DNA of 64,000 nucleotides from Nemophila menziesii. Lineage: Eukaryota > Streptophyta > Magnoliopsida > Boraginales > Hydrophyllaceae. Within the stretch, counting starts at the first letter, position 1. Every line of letters starts with the position of its first letter. Shown here in pieces: positions 11,479-21,298 of the stretch. Position numbers and translations under genes: made by a program. The notes beneath the pieces are model-generated. The model did no database searches, was not told the origin of the DNA, and saw nothing but the letters and a program-made list of their open reading frames with translations. The stretch spans positions 3,162,001 to 3,226,000 of the forward strand of contig JARWIR010000027.1 in assembly GCA_029959085.1 (NCBI GenBank), written 5' to 3'.

Positions 11479-11815
11479 GGTGAAAAATGAAAAAAACTAG
11501 ATGGAGAACGGCGGATAATAGTGGGTGATGATAGAGATGAACGAGGTGTGAGGAAATTTAGGAGAGAGAAAAAGAAGCTGTTGTTAGATCCCAGAAATTT
11601 TTGGGATTAACAAAAGATTCTGAAAAAAAGAAAGCAAAAGTGAGGAAAAGAAAGAGAAAGTGGATAAGATTTAAAAAGTAAAAGGTGGAATAAAAATTAT
11701 TGGATGAATGAGTAGAGAGGATTTTTTTGTGAGTTGACTCTCATTTGACCAACCTAATAATTCTCATTTTGAACTCTAGGAATCACTTTGTTATCCATTG
11801 CAAAATATCAAATGT
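11479..11815 (-). other. LINE 5' untranslated region
   Basis: This is about 340 bases between the 5' target duplication and ORF1. It is purine-rich on the + strand around 11500-11700. Plant L1 elements carry an internal promoter in this region; no specific motif is recognisable. Confidence 0.6.
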
Positions 11816-13090
11816 CGTCACATAGGTTTAAAAATATCAAAAAGTATTAAAGTGCATTAAAAAGATTCAAGCTGGTAATAAACACTGCTACAAGATGTCT
11901 AATCCATTGCAAAAACAAGAGTAAACAATTCATCCTTATACATGACGATATAACAGGGCATATTCTTAAATATTTGCGTCATTAGGCTTACAAAAGTCAA
12001 TTATATTAGAATATTAGTAAAAGTAATTTGAGCCTTTCCCACCTTCCAATATGGGGAGAAGATAGAAATTGATCTATATCGTAATTAACTTTGTTATCAA
12101 ATTGCATTACAAGTATCTTGGAATTCTATGTCACATAACCAGCACTGCAACTACATGAACTTTTGTTATCAAATTTTACTATAGGTCCCTAAAAGATTTA
12201 TAGAGGTATAAACCCCATAAAAATAAAGTGGCTAATAGCCTTCCACATAAACGGGTAAAGCCAACCATTGAAACTGCAGACATTTGTTTTAAAATGTCAC
12301 TACTGACACCTGAAAATCTATGTCACATACAAAAATGGGTATAACCCCCACCTCTACAATTGCAGGGGTTTTTGTTATCAAATTGCACTATAGGTCCTTG
12401 AAAATTCTATATCAAATACATAAAACGGGTACATAATAACATAATCAGTATACATAACATTATGCGTAAATTACTACCTATATATACATAAAATATACAC
12501 AAAACATACATATCTATACCCAATACTAAACAATACACACATACAAACAAAAAAATTACATAAAACTAAATAAATCATTAATTTGTGAATAAGTTCAAAT
12601 ACCAAATATAAGCCGTACTAAATTATACAACATCATAAATAATTATGGTTAATAAAAACACTCTATATCAACTAATAAAGGATAAAGAAATTAGGTGTTA
12701 ATCAATAATTTTAGAAAAAAAAGAAACAAAATTTAATACAATCCCTATAACAAGGCCATATTCAACCTATAAAATAAATTTTTATTTAGTATCTTTGAAA
12801 ATATTTTTTCTAGTGAACTACCAATGGTCATACTATTTTTCTCTTTGAATATAAAATGTTATTTGTCATAAAAAGATAGTGTTATTGTTAAGTGGGCTAG
12901 ATAAAAAAAAAACTCAAATTACATCATTTTTCAAGTAGACATCATTTTTTATCTTTAGTCTCAATTTAGTTTGTACATGACCAATCCTTAACACACCGGC
13001 CTTATAATATAACACTTACATACACACTCGTACATCATAAAAAAATTTAACCTAAAAAATAAAGACGGCCGCCGAAATCAATCTTCTCTG

Positions 13091-13914
13091 TTCAAGGCGT
13101 CCTTCTATATAGCCTCCTGGATTAGGAAGACATTGTTAGTCTGTCAACAACAAGCAATATAGATGACACTTTCTTAAAGGTACTTAATTACTTGTTTAAT
13201 ACTTGGAAAAATTAGTTTGGACCAATCTTGTTTTATGTCATTTGGTGTGTAGGTTGTATGAGGTTTCACTGATAAATATATAGGGGAAAGTGCAAGATTG
13301 ATTAGTGAAATATTCAATTATGCATGTGATTATCTAGTAAGAAAGGAAATATTAGATGTTTATTATATGCACGCTTTTGATATATGATAAATATTTACAT
13401 CTTGTTGTTCTTGTCCATCCAGACTTACATGATCTTTATAGATGAGATTGATGTGATTGGTGGACATAAATTCAGTGAAAGAACAATTGCTGATCGTGAA
13501 ATCTAGAGAATTTGAATGGAGGTCGAAAAGGTACCTCAATTAAATTATAAAATAAATTAGTACTTTACATGTTGAGACAAATAATATTGGTATATATATC
13601 TAGGAAGAAATGATGTAGTGGTCCCGGGTCTTCTTTGTCTAAGTAGATTAGTTAAAAAAATCGTGATACCTTTACCTGATGAGCAATAAGGATTGAAAAG
13701 TCTCAAAATTCATTCTGTTTTACAATTTAAACTTGTTGAGTTACTACACTAATATTTTTTATTAAGTTATTTCGTGAATCATCAAAGTATTTATTGAAAA
13801 CTAGTTTGTGCACAAGGTTCTAATGGAACCGATTTTCGTAATATTTTTAAGTAAATCGGTATGGAAGCTATTCAGGCACAGTTTGATTATGTCATCCATC
13901 AAGATTTCGTGAAG
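13091..13914 (+). pseudogene. RPT4: RPT4-like 26S proteasome AAA-ATPase pseudogene, copy in u2
   Basis: Genomic, intron-containing fragment of the proteasome regulatory-particle ATPase RPT4, covering roughly the central and C-terminal ATPase core. Exon a (13091-13179) holds a frameshifted Walker A region (GVLLY, PPG-G, KTLL, ASNID, FLK). Exon b (13253-13336): [14 protein letters not shown]. Exon c (13423-13530): Walker B IFIDEIDVIGG, FSERTIADREI, then stops where QRTLMEL is expected. Exon d (13604-13740): RLDRKIVIPLPDEQ, stop, LKIHS. Exon e (about 13816-13914): NGADFRN, stop, IGMEAIRAQFDYVIHQDFVK. GT donors remain at several boundaries. The match is closer to RPT4 (FSEGTSADREIQRT, YVIHEDF) than to other RPT subunits. 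It is not functional. Confidence 0.85.
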
Positions 13915-14030
13915 GTAAAATTTATATATCGGTTCGATTAATAGTGCAATTAACTTAAAAATGTATTTCAAGAAACGATAGTTTGTATTTGTTTTGTACA
14001 TGTATATCATAAGTATTATTCAATTTACAG

Positions 14031-14679
14031 GAAAAGATAGTTGGTCATGATATTTCAAAAAGAAATAATATTCATTATAATAGGGTATAGCCCTCCTAAT
14101 AATAATGGAAATAGCGTGAATAACTAGATTTCTAAGGTGATTGATATAAGAAGCGGAAAGAAAAGCAAAAGAGGCGGCAATTTCCAGAAAACGAGCTAGG
14201 GAGGCTTTAGAGGATGTTATTTATCTCACAGCTAAGGAGAAGATGAAGAGGAATCAAGCTTTACTAGCATATGAAGTTGTTAACAGTAGAGCTATGGATT
14301 TGAATGGTGTTCGAGTGGTGGTCGGAGATGGAACTCGAGCCGTAGCCGGAATAATGCCGGAAATGCACCACCATATGGAGAATAACATGGAGAGAATGGA
14401 TAGGTCAGACGAGGTATTGGGAGCTTTAGATTAGTTTTAGGACAATCATCAAACTATGGTGCAGCTATGAATACTGGAGCACCTAGGGTAGCTTCTAGCT
14501 CAATCACTATGAATTAAAGTCTTCAAAATCATTATCACACTGGAGCTAGTGTGAATGAAATTCAACAGACAGTGAGTAATGCGATGGTACTAGTTCATAT
14601 TCAAGAAGTTGTTCCAATTTAAATCCTGGACGATGAAGATCAAATGCACGTCTTGAGGGATATAAAAATTTGTTTTTAG
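14031..14679 (+). pseudogene. Second captured gene fragment, copy in u2
   Basis: The segment begins after an intact acceptor (TTTACAG) whose intron donor belongs to the RPT4-like part, so the two fragments share a chimeric intron. Its open frame 14243-14434 encodes 63 residues (MKRNQALLAYEVVNSRAMDL ... MERMDRSDEVLGALD). It ends early because the segment encoding NSVELREKHR is deleted; u5 has the same lesion. The upstream Ala/Lys/Arg-rich helix (KEAAISRKRAREALEDVIYL) is readable in the same frame. Identity of the source gene is unknown. Confidence 0.5.
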
Positions 14680-15169
14680 CTTCAAAACAAACCACCTATC
14701 ATTGTATAGAGTTGTGAAAATATGGACAAATATTTGGAGCAAAAGAAGCAATAACACACACCTTCTTTCACTTTATTTCCATATGAAATAATTTAATTTA
14801 TTTTTTCCCTTAATTTCTTGGAATTATGAATTAATTATATTTTATTTATTCTCTAAGCATGAGCTCAAGATATTTTAGCTTGATAATTCCTGTGTATGAA
14901 CTCTAGCTTTCATTTAGGATTATTTTCCATGAAATTTGGAATTGCATGCATACTTATGTTTCATGTAGTTATTTTTCTTGACCAAATATTGAGTTGTGAT
15001 AGATTAAAGTACCCCCGGGCTAGGATAGTTTATTGTTTAGAAAATAAATTATAAATGTTTAGTTGAGCTTGAGAATCGGGAGATCTACTCTAGCTAGATA
15101 ATAATTTAGGATTTGAACTTAGATATTATCTAATTTTGTCGGATTAATCGGAAGAGGTTTCTAGGATTA

Positions 15170-15241
15170 GGTAGTATCCCCATACTACCCAGGAGCAACT
15201 TATGGTGTACCATAGAATTTCGGTTAGCAACTGAAATTTCC
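15170..15241. other. Conserved cluster of three hairpins (example from u2)
   Basis: Three back-to-back inverted repeats within about 72 bases: GGTAGTAT-CCCC-ATACTACC (perfect 8-bp stem), TATGGT-GT-ACCATA (6-bp stem), and AATTTCGGTT-AGC-AACTGAAATT (10 bp with one G-T pair). Equivalent clusters occur in the other units, for example 4849-4920, 22499-22570 and from 32294, and near 48266 and 60360. In u3 only the first hairpin remains because the block A/B junction falls in the stem of the second. Confidence 0.7.
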
Positions 15242-17962
15242 AATTTATCCTTTAATCAAAGAATTGTCCTAAAGCATTCTAGTTGTGAGTACGCAATCTT
15301 GAGATATTCCTTTATACATCGTATATTAAGATTTATTATTATAGTTCTTTGATTTTGTTTTAGTAATCCTTAGTTATGTGTTTCCTAGTAGTACTTAATC
15401 TCTCAAAAACAAATTAAAATTCCTTTTTGTTTTAGTTGTAGTTTTTCTAACGATATCTAAATTAGAACTAAAATCACGTGTTTAACTTCTACTTCCCTGT
15501 GGGGACAGTAACTTATCACTTTTTATTACTTATGATAACTCGTACACTTGCACGGAGTCTTCAACAAATGTTAATTTTTATATCAGACCTCGTAAAAAAA
15601 CCAATCATTTATACTTGCATTATAGTTCCCTTAGTTTTTGAACTATAACATAGTTTAGTTAGAAGGATGTTTTAAACTCATTGATCCCACTGGCCAGATG
15701 TTTAATTGAAATATATGCATTTTTAAGCATGTGTTAGTTATATCTTATATCAAGTGTTCTTTTCTAGTTATTCGATATAAAGGGTCCTTTTTATTTTCAT
15801 GGATGGAGAGGATAAATATTTATCCTTGATGCACTTGTATAGTGTAACACAATAGGAGACTGTGCGTCCATTGCAACAGAATAAGATTTCACAACAAGAC
15901 ATCTTAGCGGGCTCCTTTATAATATTTGTCATGTATCACCATATATGTAAGCATTTTTTATGTTGAGGTCAAGTCATATTGTTACCAATTCATCTATGAA
16001 GGGGTATAAAACCATTAATATATGAATTGTAAAGCATTAATATTAAACTGATATGTTGGCTTTAATAGTGTCGTATTGTAACCCTTAATGTATTAACAGT
16101 GGTATATTCTTATTTTTATATGCATGATTTCAATATATATGAACACATTGTTATGAGATCTTGATTTTTGGAACCCTTATCGTAATCCTTATCATTTTAA
16201 TGTATACTTTACTGGTAAGTTAAAAGGTATCTTTATATTCACATAAGAGTTGTGGGTGCATGCCCAAAATTTGCGTGAGATTGTATATACCCATAATCCG
16301 TGTGACATAAGTATATAACACGCCCTGAAAATGCTATCATTTCGGATTAAACAAGGAAGATGTTAAAGGTTAAATTTACATGTAATACAGTGGGTATATG
16401 CCAACATGGATTATCAGGTTTTTATTTTAAACTCTCATATATTAAGTTTAGTCTTTATTGAGTTTATAAAGTGATTAACATAGTTTATTTGGGGTTTACA
16501 TAATGCTTAATGGTTAATGTGTAGAAATTTACATATTAATTATTGTTTATAGGTCCTTGGTCAGTAACAATTGTGGGTGTTGAACATCCAGACTCATCAT
16601 AAAATCCAAATTTGTAATAAAAATTGCTACAAGATGTGTAATATATTGCAAAAATAAGAGTAAACAAATTTATCCTTACACAAGCCAATAAAAAAAGGGA
16701 ACATTCTTAATCATTTGCGTCACATAAGTTTAAAAATATCCAAAAGTATCAAAGTGCATTAAAAAGATTCAAGCTGGTATTAAACACTGCTATAAGATGT
16801 CTAATCCATTGCAAAAACAAGAGTAAACAATTCATCCTTATACATGACGATTTAACAGGGCATATTCTTAAATATTTGCCTCATTAGGCTTACAAAAGTC
16901 AATTATATTAGAATATTAGTAAAAGTAATTTGAGCCTTTCCCACCTTCCAATATGGGGAGAAGATAGAAATTGATCTATATCGTAATTAAATTTGTTATC
17001 AAATTGCATTATAAGTATCTTGGAATTCTACGTCACAAACCCAGCACTGCAACTACATGCACTTTTGTTATTAAATTGCACTATAGGTCCTGAAAATATT
17101 TATGGAGGTATAAACCCCTAAAAAGAAAGTGGCTAAGAGCCTTCCACATAAATGGGTTAAACCCACCATTGAAACTACAGACCTTTGTTTTAAAATGTCA
17201 CTATGAACACTTGAAAATCTATGTCACATAAAAAAATGGGTATAACCCCCACCTCTACAATTGCAGGGACTTTTGTTATCAACTTGCCCTATAGGTCCTT
17301 GAAAATTCTATATCAAATACATAAAATGGGTACATATTAACATTATCAGCATACATAACATTATGCGTAAATTACTACCTATATATGCATTAAATATACA
17401 CAAAACACACATATATATACCCAATACTAAACAATACACACATACAACCAAAAAAATTACATAAAACTACATAAATCATTACTTTGTGAATAAGTTCAAA
17501 TACCAAATATAAGACGTACTAATTTATACAACATCATGAATAATTAGGGTTAATAAAAACACTCTATATCAACCAATAAAGGATAAAAAAATTAGGTGTT
17601 ACTCAATAATTTTAGTAAAAAAAAAGAAACAAAATTTAATACAATCCCTATAAGAAGGCCATATTCAACCTATAAAATAAATTTTTATTTAGTATCTTTG
17701 AAAATATTATTTCTAGTGAACTAAAACTCTCCAATGGCCATACTATTTTTCTCTTTGAATATAAAATTTTACTTGTCATAAACAGAGAGTGTTATTGTTA
17801 AGTGGGCTAGATAAAAAAAGCCCAAATTACATCATTTTCAAGCAGGAATCATTTTTTTAATCTTTTGTCTCAATTTAGTTTGTACATGACCAATCCTTAA
17901 CACACCTGCCTTATAATATAACACTTACACACACACTCGTACATCTTAAAAAAATTTAACCT

Positions 17963-18777
17963 AAGGCGTCCTTCTATATAGCGTCCTGGATTAGGAAGAC
18001 ATTGTTAGCCTGTCAATAGCAAGCAATATAGATGGCACTTTCTTAAAGGTACTTACTTGTTTGATACTTGGAAAAATTAGTTTGGACCAATCTTGTTTTT
18101 TGTCACTTGGTGTGCAAGTTGTATGAGGTTCCACTGATAAATATATAGGAGAAAGTGCAAGATTGATTAGTGAAATGTTCAATTATGCACATGATTATCA
18201 AGTAAGAAAGGACATATTAGATGTTTATTACATACGCTTTTGATATATGATAAATATTTACATCTTGTTGTTCTTGTCCATACAGACTTGCATAATCTTT
18301 ATAGATGAGATTGATGTGATTGGTAGACGTAATATCAGTGAAAGAACAATTGCTGATCGTGAAATCTAGAGAATTTGAATGGAGGTTGGAAAGGTACCTC
18401 AATTAAATTAAAAAATAAATTAGTACTTTACATGTTGAGATAAATAATATTGGTATATATATCTAGGAAGAAATGATGTAGTGGTCCCGGGTCTTCTTTG
18501 TCTAAGTAGATTAGATAGAAAAATCGTGATACCTTTACCTGACGAGCAATAAGGATTGAAAAGTCTCAAGATTCATTCTGTTTTACAATTTAAACTTGCT
18601 GAGTTACTACACTAATATTTTTTATTAAGTTATTTCATGAATCATCAAAGTATTTACTGAAAACTAATTTGTGCACAAGGTTCCAATGGATCCGATTTTC
18701 GTAATATTTTTAAGTAAATCGGTATGGAAGCTATTCGTGCACAGTTTGATTATGTCATCCATCAAGATTTCGTGAAG
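17963..18777 (+). pseudogene. RPT4: RPT4-like pseudogene, copy in u3
   Basis: Same exon order as in u2: Walker A remnant, [18 protein letters not shown], Walker B IFIDEIDVIG, RLDRKIVIPLPDEQ, NGADFRN and AIRAQFDYVIHQDF. It has the same shared nonsense codons (TAG after ADREI, TGA before MEV, TAA after PDEQ). In exon c, GG of the Walker B flank reads GR (VIGRRN-type change) as in u6, supporting the u3/u6 pairing. Confidence 0.8.
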
Positions 18778-18885
18778 GTAAAATTTAATTATCGGTTCGA
18801 TTAATAGTGCAATTAACTTAAAAAATGTATTTCAAGAAACGATAGTTTGTATTTTTTTTGTACATAAATATTATTCAATTTACAG

Positions 18886-19551
18886 GAAAAGATAGTTGGT
18901 CATGACATTTCAAAAAGAAATAATATTCATTATAATTAGGGTATAGCCCTCCTAATAATAATGGAAATAGCGTGAATAACGAGATTTCTAAGGTGATTGA
19001 TACGAGAAGCGGAAAGAAAAGTAAAAGAGGCGGCAATTTCCAGAAAACGAGCTAGGGAGGCTTTAGAGGATGTTATTTATCTCGCAGCTAAGGAGAAGAT
19101 GATTAGGAATCAAGCTTTATTAGCATCTAGAGTTGTTAACAGTAGAGCTATGAATTTGAATGGTGTTTGAGTGGTGGTCGGAGATGGAACTCGAGCCGTA
19201 GCCGGAATAATGCCTGAAATGCACAACCATATGGGGAATAACATGGAGAGAATGGATAGCTCATACGAGGTATTAAGAGATTTAAACTCAGTTGAGTTAA
19301 AAGAGAAACATAGGTTAGTTTCAGGACAATCGTCAAACAATTGTGCAGCAATGAATATTAGAGCACCTAGGGTAAGTTCTAGCTCAATCACTATGAATTA
19401 AAGTCTTCAAAATCATCATCACACTAGAGCTAGTGTGAATGAAATTCAACAGAAAGTGGGTAATGTGATGGTACTAGTTCATGTTCAAGAAGTTGTTCCG
19501 ATTCAAATCCTGGACGATGAAAATCAAATGCACGTCTTTATAGGGGTATAA
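18886..19551 (+). pseudogene. Second captured gene fragment, copy in u3
   Basis: The reading runs through KEAAISRKRAREALEDVIYL and SRAMNLNGV, then a TGA (CGA or GGA in sister copies), VVVGDGTRAVAGIMPEMHNH and onward to SSSITMN at 19401. After the shared TAA the frame reopens to about 19551. It is 3 residues from u6 in much of its length but is broken by the extra stop. Unrecognised family. Confidence 0.5.
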
Positions 19552-20337
19552 ATTTTTTTTTTTAGCTTCAAAACAAACCACTTATCATTGTATAGATTTG
19601 TGAAAATATGGACAAAGATTTGGAGCAAAATAAGCAATAACACACACCTTCTTTCACTTTATTTCCATTTTAAATAATTTAATTTATTTTTTCCCTTTAT
19701 TTCTTGGAATTATGAATTAATTATATTTTATTTCTTTCTCTAAGCATGAGCTCAAGATATTTTAGCTTGATATTTCATATGTATGAACTCTAGCTTTCAT
19801 TTATGATTATTTTCCATGAAATTTGGAATTGCATGCATACTTATGTTTCATGTAGTTAATTTTTTTATCACATATTGAGTTGTGATAGATTAAAGTACCC
19901 CCGGGCTAGGATAGTTTATTGGTTAGAAGATAAATTATAAATGTTTAGTTGAGTTTGAGAATCATGAGATCTACTCTAGCTAGATAAATAATTTAGTATT
20001 TGAACTTAGATATTATCTAATTTTGTCGGATTGATCAGAAGAGGTTTCTAGGATTAGGTAGTATCCCCATACTACCCAGGAGCAACTTATGATTCTTCAA
20101 ATTGATGTGTTTGGTGAGGATTGGTTGCTTGAATCTCCTTTGTAATGATGTGGAGAGAAGATTTGATGTGTTTTTCTTGATGATTGGGTATTGTTTTGTT
20201 GATTGGTGAAGGTTTTATGAGCTTCAATGGAGTTGGGAGAGGTTTGGAGAAGAAAGAGAGGCTTGAGGTTTAGTAAATTCAGAATAATAAGCATTAACCC
20301 TCTTTTATAAACCTTAATCCGCACTTTTCTCTCTCCA

Positions 20338-20613
20338 GTCGGCGCGGCGCGGTATACCGGGCATATGGTCCGGTATACCGCACAAATCAGCGTTCCAAAA
20401 TTTTACGCCTCGTCAAAATACCCGCGGTACATACTCGTGCCACGGGTTTTAGACCTGCGGTGCATGGTGCGGTGCAGGGTCCGGTATACCGCACGGATCG
20501 AGGTGAATTGTTTTCGTCTCGGTATAAAACCCGTGGCATCTACCCGTGGTACGGGTTTTTGTCCTCTGCGGTACACCGGGGCTGAGGTTCGGTATACCGC
20601 ACCGATGGTTCAG
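20338..20613. repeat. GC-rich palindromic block, second copy
   Basis: It contains the same CGGTATACCG palindromes as 2690-2965. The 105-codon + strand frame 20365-20682 differs from 2717-3034 by one residue. Confidence 0.7.
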
Positions 20614-20832
20614 CTTGTCCGAAATTTTTTGTTTTCATTCCCTAACTCGATTTCTCCAATACCTAATCATCAAAAACACTAATACCTTTCTCAACTATGC
20701 AATATCAACTAAATTTAACTAAGCTAAACATAAATTAAAAACTAAAAACGTAAAACCATAAAAGAGATTACGGGTTGTCTCCCATATAGCACTTTTGTTT
20801 AACGTCTTTTAAAGTTAGACGTGTTACCTCGA

Positions 20833-21298
20833 TTAAGAATGACGAAATTTCCACCCTTTGCCTCTAATTCACACGAACGTTTTTGCTCGATTCTTCATAA
20901 TCATGGATGGTGCCATCCAAGATTTCGTGGGAAGGGGTGTTTCTGGTGGTAACTCGATAGTATCACACTCCTCTGGTGATCCACTCATATCCTCAGTTTC
21001 AAATCTTCGTTTGTTAGAAAAAATGTCCTTCATGAATTTTAAATATCTCTGCATTCTCTTGAGAGCTTCTAAAAACGGTATTTTAATCTCTAACTTGCTC
21101 ACCATGTCAACGAACTTCTTGAACCTGGTCATTATCCTTTTTTCTGACACGTGAAGGGTATTGTGGTGGAGGACATGTGTTGGTTACCACTGGGCTCTCT
21201 TTCTTTTCTGGTGTCTTCTCTGGGACACTTTTTGGTTCAACTACCTCTTCGACTGTATCTTCTGTTGTTTCTTCTCCCCCCTTTTCTGGAATAGGGAC
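20833..21298 (-). pseudogene. Gag/pre-protease remnant, second copy
   Basis: Copy of 3185-3650. It reads RFKKFVDMVSKLEIKIPFLE and MQRYLKFMKDIFSNKRRFET, with the same frame change near PPPQYPSRVRKK. A few residues differ from the first copy. Confidence 0.7.

Larger units (their letters stand above)
6408..11815 (-). mobile_element. Near-full-length plant L1-clade LINE
   Basis: The element is on the minus strand, about 5.4 kb long. It is flanked by 14-bp target-site duplications CGTCACATAGGTTT at 6394-6407 and 11816-11829. Its 3' end lies at the low-coordinate side and shows a run of T (poly-A on the element strand) at 6405-6414. The order on the element strand is 5' UTR (11815-11479), ORF1, ORF2, 3' UTR (6634-6408). 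The equivalent site in u4 (24042-24055) is unoccupied, giving a clean pre-insertion allele. ORF1 is open; ORF2 carries one internal stop, so the copy is probably not autonomous. Confidence 0.95.
3651..13090 (+). repeat. Tandem unit u1 (5'-partial, interrupted by LINE)
   Basis: u1 begins within the intron after the last RPT4-like exon, because the gypsy relic ends there. It continues through the second gene fragment (3681-4358) and about 3 kb of non-coding unit DNA, and is split by the LINE at 6408-11815. Hairpin cluster 4849-4920. A pair of degenerate direct repeats about 160 bp apart (CTGCTACAAGATGT words near 6300 and 11880) flanks the LINE. The block TTGTTATCAAATTGCA recurs in diverged form four times between 12090 and 12400. 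No other gene is recognisable. Confidence 0.8.
13091..17962 (+). repeat. Tandem unit u2 (complete)
   Basis: u2 is a full unit: RPT4-like pseudogene (13091-13914), second gene fragment (14031-14679), then non-coding DNA to 17962. Hairpin cluster at 15170-15241. Diverged direct repeats of about 160 bp start near 16627 and 16789. Four diverged copies of the TTGTTATCAAATTGCA block lie between about 17000 and 17310. Nothing gene-like is recognised in 14700-17960, though short possible exon remnants with splice-like borders occur (for example GPWSVTIVGVEHPHSS after TTTATAG near 16555). Confidence 0.85.
2444..20091 (+). repeat. Higher-order duplication, block A
   Basis: Block A contains a gypsy fragment (2444-3650), u1 with its LINE, u2 and the first part of u3. 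It is repeated in the same order and orientation as block B from 20092. Pairing is supported by copy-specific features: u1/u4 share the frame starting MNMNGVGVVVGDG and a changed splice acceptor, u2/u5 share HMENNMERMDRSDEVLGAL followed by the same early stop, and u3/u6 share HNHMGNNMERMDSSYEVLR. Marker spacing between the blocks is about 12,240 bp once the LINE is removed. Confidence 0.85.
17963..20091 (+). repeat. Tandem unit u3 (3'-truncated at the duplication junction)
   Basis: u3 contains an RPT4-like pseudogene (17963-18777), the second gene fragment (18886-19551) and the first hairpin (20057-20076). It then stops at 20091, where block B begins inside the gypsy relic. Upstream of the first exon, a stretch of about 40 bases containing AAAATAAAGACGGCCGCCG in u2 and u5 is missing; u6 shares this deletion. 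Confidence 0.85.
20092..21298 (-). mobile_element. Second copy of the gypsy fragment (in block B)
   Basis: This is a near-identical copy of 2444-3650 and carries no LTR; it was copied as part of the block duplication rather than by transposition. It includes the GC-rich palindromic block (20338-20613), the GTTAAACAAAAGTGCTA tail motif and the gag/pre-protease remnant. Confidence 0.85.

Noticed and set aside
13091..14679. A functional RPT4 gene
   Set aside because: All copies carry stops, frameshifts and missing exons; the N-terminal coiled coil and OB domain are absent.
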